Assembly (NCBI GenBank): GCA_015680685.1
Contig: MNCI01006062.1
Coordinates: 381,276 to 445,275, forward strand
Source of the DNA: Gnetum montanum
Taxonomy: Eukaryota; Streptophyta; Gnetopsida; Gnetales; Gnetaceae
Length of the DNA: 64,000 nucleotides
Direction: 5' to 3'
Shown here: in pieces, positions 31,757 to 44,040 of the stretch
How the letters are laid out: each line of letters starts with the position of its first letter
How positions within the stretch are numbered: position 1 is the stretch's first letter
Translations under genes and position numbers: made by a program
Notes under the pieces: generated by a model
What the model was told of the DNA's origin: nothing
The model's input: the letters and a program-made list of their open reading frames with translations, nothing else
The model's database searches: none

Positions 31757-32107
31757 TTAATTATAGGAGCATTCTAGGTCAAGGTATTTATAAGAGGAAT
31801 TTATGTCCACATGTTCATTTCCTATAGTAAAATTGCACATTTTATTATGTGTGTCACAAATCATGATTTTAGTTCTTTGGACATTAATCTTCATTCCTGA
31901 ATGTTTACAAAAGTCATCAATAGTATGAAGCATTTGTTGCAATCCTTTAATTCCATTCAAAATTAAGAGAACATCATTAGCATAAAGTAATAGTTTGATA
32001 GGAATACTTATAATTGTAATTGCAAATTGGGTTGGTATTTTATGCATCCACTCTTGAAGTTCATCAACAAAAAGTCCAAATAAAGTAGGAAAAAAAGGAC
32101 ATCTAAA
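31757..32107 (-). pseudogene. Second non-LTR reverse transcriptase fragment
   Basis: The minus-strand translation reads CPFFPTLFGLFVDELQEW, then KLLLYANDVLLI and GLQQMLHTIDDFCKHSGMKI, matching the palm of a LINE RT (LYADDV.L, then GLQ..L..L..FC). It is not the L1 type seen at 26.3-27.8 kb; the style is nearer to other non-LTR clades, but I cannot fix which. The catalytic Asp is Asn (31973-31984). The fragment is cut at about 32107 by the left edge of the G2 LTR. Confidence 0.7.
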
Positions 32108-32109
32108 AC

Positions 32110-33175
32110 AAGTACACTCCAATATTAAATTATCTTCCAACACCTAATTTAGATATTACTAGTTTAGCTATACATTTATAATATATATCTATTTATTGGC
32201 CAATATAATTTTTTATATTTTTTAAATTAAAAAATCTCAAATTGATTCATTTTTTCACTCACATTTCTTTTAATGGTGTGGCCTTTCCATTGTGTTTTTT
32301 TCCATCTCTTTTTTTTCCTTGGTGGATCTGATGTGGTGCATGACATGGAGGACGATAAATTACACGCCCCCGCCCACAACCTAGAGCTGAGATCTCAATT
32401 CACAAGACATAATTAATGGAGAATCTCTCCCACAACCTAGAGTTGAGATCTCAATTCACAAGACACAAGAGATACCAAGTCAATACTCCCTCAATTAATG
32501 AAGAGTTGCAAACATACTCATACACTCTTCACATATGCTTTCTTGTCATCTCATGACATCTCACTCACATCTCTCCATGGTACAAACATGAAACACAACC
32601 CATATTTATTAACCAAGTACAACAAAAACCCTAGAAAACATTCCTCAAGTTCAACTTGAAGTTCCTATTATATCTTCATATTTTTTCCCATGTCTTAGCT
32701 ATTTCTAAACTTGGAATGACAATTTTGGAAGTTTTCCTACTTATTTGAGTCTCCGGTCTTTTCAGGATGTCTCATTGAGAAAACTATCCATTTGGATGAG
32801 ATGTCTTACATTGTAGTTGAGACATCTTACCTTTTCTAGATACTTCTCAGTTGAGATGTGTCCACATTTTTGAGATGCCTCATCTGATGCTTGAGGCATC
32901 TCTCCTAAGACACCTATCAAATTTCCTAGATGTCTCCTGCAAGCTCTCAACTCAGTCCAAACATTCCTTGTTTCCTGAGATGTCTCTCTTGAAAGCTCAA
33001 ATCTCAAACAAGATGATTCCAATACCTTTAAGATGTCACCACAAAGCCCAAAACCTACAAAAACACACATGTAGATAAAAAACAAAGGGATTGGAAGAGG
33101 TGTTCCTACACCAGCTCTTCCAATCTTCAAAAAGTGAACTCATATGAATAAGGAAGTAGGGGTTGTAGTGATCCC
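32110..33175 (-). repeat. 3' LTR of chromovirus-like element G2
   Basis: The left edge (CACTCCAATATTAAATT) matches the left edge of the right LTR at 55885. The body matches 449-990 and, more loosely, 56090-57060. It contains a partial 56-bp tandem duplication (32373-32428 repeated from 32429) and the same AGATGTCT/AGACATCT cluster (32766-33040). The outer target duplication was not found. Confidence 0.6.
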
Positions 33176-33513
33176 CCACTTATGAAGTTTGGTCTCATGG
33201 ATCCATACAACATCATCTGTAGACTAATCCTTCCAATGAATCAAGTACTGATGTCTCTTAACTCTCAAAGTATTAGAAGCTTCCCTTTGCTTGAGTACAA
33301 CTGCTTTCCTATTTGTTAAAGTCTTAGACTAATTAATAGTCCCCTTCAACTCATGGATACTATCCTGTATGGTCTCCTCATCAACTAGTCAATGATAGTG
33401 TGCAAGATTTGAAACATTAAATACAAAAGACATACCAACATTATTTGGTAAATCAATCTCAAAAGCATTATTATTAATCTTGGCCTAAAATTTGAAAGCC
33501 TCCAACTTCTTGG
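33176..33513 (-). pseudogene. G2 integrase C-terminus with chromodomain remnant
   Basis: Near-identical to 991-1324. The minus strand again gives a YLIHWKD...DDVVWIHETKL-like chromodomain next to AAGTGGGGGATCAC. It ends at CTTGG (33509-33513), the left target duplication of H2. Confidence 0.5.
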
Positions 33514-34382
33514 TGATGAGCAGCGAGTACCCCCTATGTCCAACCAGATGAATCATAAGCATTCATGCATAATCTAGTCAAATTCTGTGGATGGGACTAG
33601 TTGTGGCATCTAGATCGTTAAGCATTGATTGCAAGATGTTGTCTTCCCACTTGGACTAGTGGTAGCTTTGTCACGTATGGTTTAGTTCAAAGTGAAGCAT
33701 ATGATAATTAATATTATTGCAACCTTAAACTAATCTTAACGATAACAAAAAAATTAATTATTTAACCTAATTAACAATAGAAAGTAAAGTCTAAACTAGC
33801 CTACAAGCCATGAGTGTCTGCTCTTAGCTTATTGTACATGTACTGAACCCACGTGTGCACTACTGGGATTACCAAGTGCTATGCTACTAGATGAGCCAAG
33901 TAATAATGTTGCTAGGATTACCAAGTGAATACATGTTGACACTCAAAATATGTCATGCTTATTCTACCAATTAATTAACTTGCATAAAATGTAGATATTA
34001 AGTAAATGAAAAGTAAATCTAATCTAAGTCAAAGTGTTGTAATGAATAAGAATCAATAGCGATCTTATTATCATTCATGGAATGTGTTTAGATACAGTGC
34101 CACTCGAATAAGATGTTGTATAACTAACTCAAATACACACTACGGGCACTCACTAACTATTCTCTAAGACTACAAAATAAAACTACAAGAGTTCAGCTAC
34201 TCTATTAACAAAGAATTTGTATGCCCAATACATAGCAGTATCACGTGTATTTATAAGCGAGCATGCATCTTGCGATATTAAATATCTGTTATCGCAACTT
34301 GTGCTTTGATATGGAGGCTCCAAAATTGGAGCTTTAATATTAGGGATCCAATATTAGGACCTATGCAAAATATGATTCATCG
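33514..34382 (-). repeat. 3' LTR of H2
   Basis: 869 bp, TGATGAGCAGCGAG to GATTCATCG; the terminal base change (G for A) is shared with H1. Next to it the minus-strand primer tract TTGTGGGGGTA is intact. Confidence 0.75.
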
Positions 34383-36752
34383 TACCCCCACAACTGAATG
34401 AAAACTCATCATGAAGTAAACAAAAAGAGGAATAAGTTTCTTACAAAAATATTTGGAAGGTATGGGATTATTAATTGATTCTAACTAATAATTGACTCTG
34501 AGTGTCGCATTACAAAATTTTATTTGAGTGGATGCATACAGAATGACAAAATGATAAAAATACTAGACAGACATTGAAGATTACAAAATTTTGTAGAGAT
34601 CTTCAAAAATTTGCTAAAGATGATTCTTGTTGTTGCTGCTAGCAGTGGCAAACTTCCAACCTTGATTGTTATGTTGATGCTTCTTTGGTTATGCAAAACG
34701 TTCTTGAAGGATGGACAAAAATTTCTTCTCATTATCCCATGAATCTAGCAATCATGCGATGTTTCAGTTGTTATCTTGTATGTGCTATAATTTGTCCATG
34801 AGCATATCCTCCATTATCCCTCTCTTGACCTCGTTTTCATGCTTGGCAAAATACCTTCTTCCTTAGGCATTTTATTTAGCATCACCTACAATCACCAAAG
34901 GATCAACATTAGTTTTGGTAAATTTTCCTTAATAATTAACCCTTTTCAGATCCCTTAGTTTGTGTTTAAGCATAAGGTGATGACAACATACTATGCCCAA
35001 GGCTATGAGGTAACTAAAATCATCAAGCTATTCATCTTATTTTGGTTAATTGCTATTAGTTACCACAATGTTCAAAAATAGGATGTTGGAAAAATTTCAA
35101 AGCAGGCATCCCTAGCCCCCATAAGTAACAAGTGTAACTTTGGAAATACACAAGTTTTCAAACAACTGAAACCAAAGGTCCAATGCAGAAGATGGCCAAG
35201 AAATATTAATGGATATGGAAATAGAAAAGTAGGAAAAATTAATGAAATAGATGAGATGTAATCCCAAAATCACGCATAAATTTAGAGAAATCACCACTGA
35301 TGTTCTGGAAGATGTGAAGGTTAGTTCAAAGCCATAATCAACAAAAGTTATGCAAGTGGGTCCTTTCCAAAGTAGGCTCCTTCCATAATGCCCTTGCATA
35401 ACCACTTCTAGAGATATCCATGGGCACCTTGGAAGTTAAATATAGATCATGCCTTTGTTCCAAACAACACACAAATGCCTTGGTTGGGATGTTGCACTAT
35501 ACTGCACAAAATCAAAAGGCTAATAATTGTATGCACCAATGAGGTGAATAATGGGAGGAGAATGGATTACAAAGATAGGGATGTAAGGTACTTAACCATG
35601 TCCATAATAGGTTCTGGTGTCAAGTATGATTAAAATGACCAGCATACCTATCTATCCAAGTTTCAAACCAAGTCCATACCATGAACAGTGACCTCACATT
35701 GATGTGTTCCCTCTTACCTGCCACCATGAGTCCATAACCACCTCAAAGAACAATCATCACTCCAAAAAGAGAAGAAGGAAGGGAGGACCTTAGTTAGAGG
35801 GGCACCTTCAAGCATGGGTAACATGTCTTTCTAGCCCCATAAGTAGCGCTTGTAGCCTGTTATTGAGTCTAAGGGATGTGCTTTGAATTCCCATTTTTAT
35901 TTGTGTTTTTTTAATATATTTTTATGATTTTGGATGGGAACCACACCATGTAAAGACTTTTAGCTTCATGTTATTGGTCAACGAAGGAGTGATGATACAT
36001 TCCTAGAGGATTCATAAAGTCTAAGGGGTGTGCTTTGAATTCCCATTATTATTTGTGTTTTCTTTATATATTTTTATGATTTTGGATGGGAACCACACCA
36101 TGTAAAAACTTTTAACTTCATGTTATTGGTCAACGAAGGAGTGATGATACATTCCTAGAGAAAGTCAAGAAGAGAATTCAACAAATCCCCTTGAAGTCAC
36201 ACCCTTTTCCATTCCCACTTGGTCTTTTCCTTTTTCTTTAAGCTATAATGATCATTGATTGATTTTAGTTTCATGAAAGAATAACCAAATTGCATTCATG
36301 ACAAAAGAACCTTGTATTTAGGGAATTGGAGGGATGGATGAGGTGGTCTCACTACTTCACACAATTACTTACCAAATCATCTTAATAGCATAGCACAAAA
36401 ACCCAACACATAGCGTTGAATTATACATCATGACTTGGCAATATTATTAATGAAAAAATAAAAGATATTTATAAAATATAAAGAAAATTACTCAAGAAAA
36501 GAGAAAATTATAACAAACAAGAAAATATCAAGAAATGAAAACTTATTAAGAATTGGAAAATGGTAAAAGAAATAGGAAAATGATAAAAAATTGTAAAACA
36601 AAAAAGGTGAAAAACACATATTAGTTCTTGAACCATGATGGAGCATCTCCCCCACAACTAAACTTATGGTTGGACATTCGGGAGATGGCCTACATAATCC
36701 CCTAGTTATACACCACTGGTTTCCCATCTATTACTATTATTGATTTAATTAT
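34383..36752 (-). other. 3' noncoding region of H2
   Basis: Colinear with 2198-2520 and 3580-5477 of H1. It contains a 97-codon frame at 35112-35405 (equivalent of 3980-4273), the conserved GGACCCAC motif (minus strand, 35356-35377) and a 152-bp tandem duplication (35868-36019 and 36020-36164) that is single in H1 (from 4746). No gene can be supported. Confidence 0.5.
35868..36164. repeat. 152-bp tandem duplication specific to H2
   Basis: Both units start TCTAAGGG(A/G)TGTGCTTTG and end near GATACATTCCTAGAG. They differ at a handful of bases. H1 has one unit (4746-4890), so the duplication followed or accompanied the copying of the composite. Confidence 0.8.
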
Positions 36753-37016
36753 TCATGTGGTAGCACATCTAACATTGGTGATAATCTCATTTGGATCATT
36801 CAAAGACATTTCTTCAACTAGACTTGAAGGTATTTCTATTTTAGAGGGTCCAGATATGTTTGCGTCTTCTTCTTGATTTTCTATTTTAATTCCTAGGTCT
36901 CTATGTTTAATATTCTCTTTTGGTGTATAATTAGAGTCTAAGAGATTTGTATCTAAGTCCTCTGTTTGGTCCATTTTCTTAAGTCTAGAACTAATAAGCA
37001 AATCAATTACTTCCAT
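36753..37016 (-). pseudogene. Linker ORF after gag in H2
   Basis: 87 codons, equal in length to 5478-5741 of H1 and similar residue by residue. Charged, with no recognised domain. It lies where protease and pol would start in A or B. Confidence 0.3.
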
Positions 37017-37055
37017 GCATCTTTGAAACAGTTTTTTATTCTCATTTTCAAGTTA

Positions 37056-39374
37056 CTAGATGTCTTCTGGTTTAGTGACTACGATGTAGACTAGGTTCTG
37101 CTCACACACTTGGTTCTTAACTTTGTTGTGGGTTGTGTTAATATTTTGAATTTCCAACCCACAACTACATCCTTTACTATTAGTTATGCATGGATTATTT
37201 TGTTTCTCCATAATGATAGGTTTATCGTTTATGTCTTGTGTTAAGGTGGTGATGATTGTTGGCTTTTGCATATGATCAAGAGACCTTGTTCTGGAGAGGA
37301 AGGATGTTGCACTACATTGGCCTTGTGCTAATTTTGATGTGCCAGTAGGTCTATGAGTTTTGTGCCCATGTAAGAAAATTGTACTAAAGAAAGGATGTTT
37401 CCAAGGTTGTGGTTGAGATCTACTAGCATTATCATTTCCATGTATATTTATAGCACAAGAGACATTCTTTTGTTGATGTTGTGGTGATGAGCCTTCATGT
37501 GTTGTTGGTGGTAACATATGGTGGAGGGAAGTATGAGAATATTGAGGATATGATGGAGGACAAGAGGCATAAGATGGTGATCCCATAGAAGATGCTACAG
37601 GTTGATGATATTCAAGAGAGTGGTAGTAGTGAGTTGAGATAGAGGAGGTAGAACCAGTTGGAAAAATAGGTTGTTGAACATAATATTCATACGAGTCCAG
37701 GTGGCAATAAGGGTAGTGCTAGTTTGATGATGGCCTCCCCCATAACTGTGGGTTTTGCCACTATGGTTGATAGTAGTTTTGAGGCTGATAAGAAGTCCCA
37801 CTTGGATATTATGGTTGGTTATAGGACTACCTATAATTACCTTGTGAAAAAGGTAATTTCCTAGGCATTTTCCTTTGTACGAACTTGGGATTCAAAGAAA
37901 AAGTCTAATACTCATGTAGATGTAACATGACTAGGCAATAGCCCTTTGGATGGTCATATAGGTAGATGTCACATCCATCACCCTCTTCTAAGGTTGATTC
38001 TATAGCCTCTTCTTCTATAGCTATTTTTCTTTTTTGCTGATAAGTGTTCTTAGCTATTTCTTGGTTCTTTTTCCTCTTCTTGTTTTGATCACTTGATTCT
38101 TGTTACATTACTCTCTCCTCTATGGTTATCACGTAAGTTGTAACTTTGTCATTCATCAACTCCCACATCTTAGCTTTAAGTTCATCAATTGACTTTTGTA
38201 TTAGCAAGGTTTGTTCTGAAATCACCTCATCAAGAGCTACCTCTTTTTCCTCATCATAGATATGGACACTCTTCTTTTGAAGAGTTGCATCCAAGTTATA
38301 TTCCTCTACATTCTCTCATTTACATAGCTCTCCTTCTTCTTTTGCCACTTGTTGGCTCAGCCTTTGTATCTGATGGGCTTTTAGTTCCTATAATTGATCT
38401 TGGGCATAAATCCCAAGGGTCTCCCTCGTTTGATTACAAAGCCCATCTATGATGTGGAAAAGTTACTCTTTTTTAGAGAAATCATGGCCTAGACATCTAT
38501 GTAGTATAGAATAGTATCTATCCAAGGATTCATGATTTTCTTACTTCCACCCTTGGATTTGTTTTCTCAAGTTCGACACTCTCACATTGTTAACCACTGA
38601 TGGATTGAATCAGGTTCCAATGATCTATACCAACTTTTAGCTTTTTCAACTAGTGTCCTAGGAAAAAGCTTAAGCTTTTGCCACTTAACGTTCAATATTT
38701 TGCAAGGCATAGGGATCATGGAAGACTTGTAAGTGATGTTGTAGATCAAAATTATAACCTCCCCTAAATTTTGAAATGTTTTCCATATTAATCTATTTAA
38801 TGCGGCTGTTCCTTTGATGCCTTTGGGATATTTGAACTACCTTCTTAATTTGTGTTAGGCCCCTAGTAGCCAACAAGGGTTCATCTATACTAGATATGTC
38901 ATGGTGATAATCTATATTTCTATTCATATTATTGTGATGATCTTGTCTATGCTCATTTTGATGTATTTGATTTTGCCCTTGGGTTCAATTTCTATCTTTA
39001 TCTTGATCCCTTAGTGAAGTTCTATCTCTATACCTATGTTCGTCTTTATCAAAACTAGACATTGAAGAGGAAGAGGAATATGAGGAACTAGAAGAATCAC
39101 CATGGCTCCCATATTCCCCCCCATGATCCCTTGATCTATCTTTTCTAGGTTTGGAGAAGGTCCTAGGCCTCGAGGCCCTCCTTGTTCTAGGACTTTCTCC
39201 ATCTCCTCTAAGATTATCTGTACCAATTATACATAGTCCTTGCATGTAGTATGGGTCAAAATGAGCATATCAAACCCTTACTTGAGGTTGTTCACTCCAA
39301 TTCTCTTCAATATAGAACCTATCATTTCTCTTATGAGTGTTCTCATCATACTTGGTCCTATGTGAAGAAGACAT
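37056..39374 (-). pseudogene. H2 gag
   Basis: Uninterrupted by A here, so the full gag layout can be seen. The start at 39374 (MSSSHRT-like) is followed by an Arg/Ser-rich part with a Ser run (about 39060-39110), the gag core (about 38560-38800), a charged segment at 38103-38294 (KKSVHIYDEEKEVALDEV), and a Pro/His/Tyr-rich C-terminus ending QVCEQNLVYIVV near 37060. Stops and at least two frame changes break it. 37056-37586 is open for 176 codons. E gag aligns in the same order. No zinc knuckle of the CCHC kind is evident. Confidence 0.7.
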
Positions 39375-39462
39375 GGCATTTATTTGATATGTGTGTGACT
39401 TAAAATATTAATACCTTTACAGTGATCTTTTATAATATAACTAATCTAAATAACTAGCATCA

Positions 39463-39480
39463 TCCTCAGCAACAGTGCCA
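39463..39480 (-). promoter_or_regulatory. Primer binding site, tRNA-Asp type (H2)
   Basis: Minus strand TGGCACTGTTGCTGAGGA, one base from the LTR start at 39482; four to five transitions from TGGCGCCGTTGCCGGGGA. Confidence 0.75.
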
Positions 39481-39481
39481 A

Positions 39482-40036
39482 TGATGAGGAGCAAGTACCT
39501 ATTACGTTCAACCATATGAATCACAAGTGTTCATGTGTAATCTAGTCAAATTTTATGGATGGGACTAGTTGTGGCATCTAGATCATTAAGCATTGATTGT
39601 AGGACATTATCTTCCCAATTGGACTAGTGGTACCTTTGTCACATATGATTTAGTCTAAAGTGAGGCTATATGATAATCGATGTTGTTGCAGCCTTAAATT
39701 AATCTTAACAATAAAAGAGAAATTAATTATTTAATATAATTAATAATGGAAAGTAAAGCCTAAACTAGCCTACAGGTGATGAGTATCCATTCCTAGCTTG
39801 CCATACACATCTTGAACCCATATATCCACTACTGAGATTACCAAGAACTATGCTACTGGGTGAACCAAGTAATAACATTGTTAGGATTACCAAGTGAATA
39901 TGTGTTTGCGCTTGAAACTGGTCATGCTTATTCTGCCAATTAATTAACTTGCATAAAATGTAGATATTAACTAAGTACATGAAAAGTAAATTGCATAGAA
40001 AGTAAATCTAATCTAAATCAAAGTGCCTTAATGAAT
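39482..40036 (-). repeat. 5' LTR of H2, left part
   Basis: It starts TGATGAGGAGCAAG as in H1 and runs to CTTAATGAAT, where B joins. The right part resumes at 49844. About 22 bp of LTR sequence present in H1 (ATAATTAATCTCAATC...) is missing at the B junction. Confidence 0.7.
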
Positions 40037-40797
40037 ATTGCATACACGATATCCCGTCCTGTCTCATCTTTTATAAATAAGAGGTGGCACCCTTTGTTCC
40101 AAGATAGTTAGACCTAGACCCTTAGCCTAATTCTTGTAGTTTAGTCATTCTAGAGTTAGAATTATTTCTGTGTGCCCGTAGTAGGAGTCATAGAGTGAAC
40201 GGATCTTTATTCGAACAATTTGTACCTGAGCACAATTTTGTGTATGGCAATAAAGATGAACTTTATGATAAACCTTGCAGCATACAAATTAAGCTAATTA
40301 GTAATTAATTATTGGTTAATGATTTCCTAGTTAATTAATATCTCTCTTAACCTTCAACCCCCTTAGTTAAATACACTTAGTACGACTGCTTTGAGCATGT
40401 GTGTAGCACTTGGTAACCAAGTAATGATTAGTGTTTGGTAATCCCAGCAGCATTGCACTAGTTCAGGATGTCTATGGCAAGTGGGAACGGATATTGGTGT
40501 TAGAAACATTTAGAAACTAGTTAATGAATAGTTAATGTAAGTTAGTCACTTAGTTCTCTCTCTCTTTCCTTTATTAGCATAATACATAAACAATACAAAA
40601 GCTATAAAAATCATATATCTCAAGCTTACTTAACCATACAACCGTGACAATACAAGTAAGTTTGGGAAGACAACGATTGATTAACCCTAAGTGTTTCATT
40701 AAGGCATGTAAGCACTTAGTCCTTGGAGTTTGACCGTATCGTGCGTGAAACGCTCGTATTCGTATGGTTGAGTGTAGGGGTACCTTGCCACCCATCA
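40037..40797 (+). repeat. 5' LTR of B, truncated at its start
   Basis: Begins ATTGCATACACGATATCC, matching from about base 15 of the 3' LTR (49070 onward), and ends GCCACCCATCA. It has TATAAATAAGAGG at about 40071. The missing TGATG end lies at the deletion junction with H2. Confidence 0.75.
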
Positions 40798-40798
40798 T

Positions 40799-40816
40799 TG
40801 GCGCTGTTGTCGGGGA
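40799..40816 (+). promoter_or_regulatory. Primer binding site, tRNA-Asp (element B)
   Basis: TGGCGCTGTTGTCGGGGA matches the plant tRNA-Asp 3' complement TGGCGCCGTTGCCGGGGA at 16 of 18 bases. It is the best-preserved primer site in the window. Confidence 0.85.
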
Positions 40817-40942
40817 CTTAGTTGTTTGTGCGCTACATAGAACATAGGAAATCATTCATATCGTTGGAACGTTAGAACAAACCCTTAGGGTTAATCAAAC
40901 AAAAGACAAGACAATGGTACATCGCACATTGAACAAGACAAG

Positions 40943-43498
40943 ATGTCTTCTTCTTCGCATAAGAGCACTTCACCACCTAAGACTAACACAAGAGGTAGTC
41001 GACGGCATAATACATGTAACCAAGATCCGCCAGTTCCTCAATAGTTTCATGTGGTATATACTCATCCTGATGAGTATGTACCTGATTTCACCTTTATTCT
41101 CCACCAAGATGAACAACTGTGTTGGAGAGACTTGGAGGGTAACATAGTGTTGCCTCCAAACCGATCAATCCCCAACATGCTCCTTCATGCTCTCTCACAA
41201 ATAGGCATGCTACTTTTATACGCAGAATACTTTGCATGTGATCATGACACAAGGGACTATCATCCCACAAAAGCACAACATCAAAGGGACTTATGACAGG
41301 AGAGATACCACACATCCTTGAATGATAAATGGCCCCACGACGCTCCACATGTTTTGAGCGAAATTGAGGATGGTGAACCTATTTCAACAGGTTCCCCATG
41401 AAACGATGTTCCTCCTCTTGACAATGGTCAACAGGTAGTGTATCAGAACCTCCACTCCACTATTCACAACCCTGGTTCTGATACCCATGAATATGAAGTG
41501 TTCAAAAAAGGAACACAAACACACGATAAGGGTAGATGTTCTGATCGTGATCACGATCGAGNTTTTTCTACCTTCTCTTCGGTGGTCTCGGCCTCGATCG
41601 TGATCACAATCAGAANGGTTCTCCTTCTTCTTCACCTTCATCGTCACCTTCACCCTCTCCTTCAGTGTCCATATGCAGTCATAAGGAAACCAATCATGAG
41701 GATAAAGGAAAACAAAGTGAAAAACATCGATGAGACAGTCGAGAACGAGGACGAGGGCACTCTAAGGAATCAAGGCATACAAGAATAGAGAGTAGGGAAC
41801 TACGTAGACACCATAGACACTATGAACAAGATGATCACAAAGAATCCCTACTCGCAACTAGAAGCATGCTAGATATAACGAAGGCCATAAGAGTTCCAAC
41901 AAGGCATCAAAAGGATAGTAGGATCAAGAGGTTAGACATGAACAACATCCCATGATTTGAAGGGTGATACAATGCTAATCCTCAATGATGCATGTTGCTT
42001 GCAAAACATAGAAAATGAATGGCAAAAACTAAAGTTGTTCCCAAGGATACTAGTGAAAGAAGCTGAAAGCTAGTACCGTTTCTTAGAACCGGAATCCATT
42101 CAGAGGTGGAGTACAATGTTAGAACTGTTCAATGATAAGTACCAAACGTACTCCCGAGTGTCTAACCTATGGAAGCAAATCCAAGGATGGAAGAAAGGAA
42201 ATCATGAACCCTTGGATGCTACCATGGGCCGCTATTACGCACTGTTACATCATTGCCCTAGCCATGGTTATTCATAGCGGGATCAACTACGCCATCTCAT
42301 GGATGGACTTAGGCATGAAACAAGAAGAACCCTTGGGACGTACGCCCAAGGAAGGTTATCAAAGCTTAGGTCTCATCAAATTCATAGATTGCTAGAGCAA
42401 GTAGCCAAAGAAGAAGGTGAGCTATGAAAGAGACAAAGTGCAAAGGAATACAACTGACATCCTTCCCTCAGAAAAAGAGAAGTGAGATTTTGTGAGAAGG
42501 AAGAAGAGTCACCACTCAAAGAGATGGTGAATATGAAAAATTTGCCTCTCCAAAAGTTAATAACAAAAGTATCGGCAAAGGTAGATCAAATGTGGAACTC
42601 CCTGGATAGTAGGTTTGAAATTGTTCTTAAAATTGTAGAGGAGTCTAGGGAGCAAGGTAATGACCGCGACAAAAAGAAAAAGAGAGAAGTGGACAATGCA
42701 TGTAACAAGGGTATGGGTAAAATGAACATCACATAAAAGGTTATGGATTTAGACACGAACAATGATGATGGATCTAAGATATGCCAATACGACCATCCTA
42801 AGGGATGTTGCCCAATGATCTCACATCTACAAGAGTCTAGGATGTATGCACTCAACCCATGACTAAATAAATAGCAAACACCCCAATGGTTGCCTTATCC
42901 CCAAGGTAACCTGAGGCAGTTTCACCAACCTTCAACATATTATCCAAGTGGAACTCCACCACAACTCGTTAAGCAACATCAACAATGGCAATACCCATAG
43001 TCATGGGGGATTCCACCACCAAGGCAACAATACCCCTACCGGCAACTTAACCCATATGGCTAATACGTGCAGCATCCAATCTCTCCACATGACTCTATTA
43101 GTCACGTTACACCACAACATCACTACCAAGCCCATGAGTGTTATAGAACTCCTTCTCCTAGGGAAGATAACCCACAAATATACCATCCTTCAAATCCATC
43201 TGTAGCTCTCACACCAATAGCTCCATTACCACCCACTCCAGCAATGCAAGGGGAACTCCCTACTCAATCACAACAACGCAATGCTGCAAGGGCTGTGAAT
43301 TCTCAACCCGTTGTTGGTTCTAAAAACTGTATGAAGAAAAGACCTTTCTTCAAAACCAACAGTCCAACCAAGCCCTTACAACCACAAGCGGTTGAACCTT
43401 TGAACACCTCCCCATCAAATAAGGCTTCAGAGCTCCCTTCGAACCAAACACCGAGCTCAACGCATACAATTATGTTAACACATGTCATTATTGACTAG
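40943..43498 (+). pseudogene. Element B gag
   Basis: Starts MSSSSHKSTSPP. The early stretch VVYTHPDEYVPDFTFILHQDE is shared with A. An Arg/Asp/Ser-rich part (about 41520-41780) is disturbed by the reversed block between Ns. The gag core follows (about 41990-42420: LEPESIQRWSTMLELFNDKY, WKQIQGWKKG), then a charged region at 42482-42736. ICQYDHPKGCCPMISH (about 42778-42825) matches the candidate metal-binding cluster of A. The Pro/Gln/Asn-rich C-terminus ends at a TAG (43496-43498) shared with A. Several CAA/CAG to TAA/TAG and TGG to TGA/TAG changes are present. Confidence 0.75.
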
Positions 43499-44040
43499 AT
43501 TAAGGTTGGCCACCTTCCTAGGAAATTCTCTGATCCTGGAAGCCCTCTAATCTTTCTCCAAATCGCTGGGAATGTGCCATGCAAAGCTCTTCTCAATTCA
43601 AGTTCTAAAGTCAACTTAATATCACAACAAATGTACAAAGCCTGGAATCTACCTCCATTAAGGAAGAGCTATATTTTCCTAGAGTTGGTTGACCAGTCCA
43701 TCATTGTTCCCCTGGGATTGGTGGAGGACATCGTTACCACTATGTGTGGGTGGTCGTACCCAATTGATTTCCTAGTGATACAAGTGAATAACAGTAAAGG
43801 GGACTTCCCAATAATAATGGGAAGGGCATCGCTAAGTACTATAGATACACGTCTAGGAATCCATGATCTTTCCCCAAAAATATCTAAGGAGAACACTTTT
43901 GGAAAGATCAAGAAGAAGAAGGTTCCATGCATCACATACAGTGATACAGGGTGCAACTGCGTGCAAAGATCATGGGTTGTGCAAAGTTTAGCATTGCTTG
44001 CATGCAACCGGTGTGCACAAGACATTAATATACAAAAGTA
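43499..44040 (+). pseudogene. Element B protease region
   Basis: In the same frame as gag. The catalytic loop reads ALLNSSSKVNLI where A has ALLDSGSRVNLI, so Asp and Gly are both replaced and the enzyme would be dead. The later motif FPIIMGRASLSTIDTRLG is kept. The frame is open from 43574 to 44041. Confidence 0.75.

Noticed and set aside
41384-41653. Minus-strand Arg/Asp-rich frame
   Set aside because: It is gag coding sequence from the reversed block between Ns, not a separate gene.
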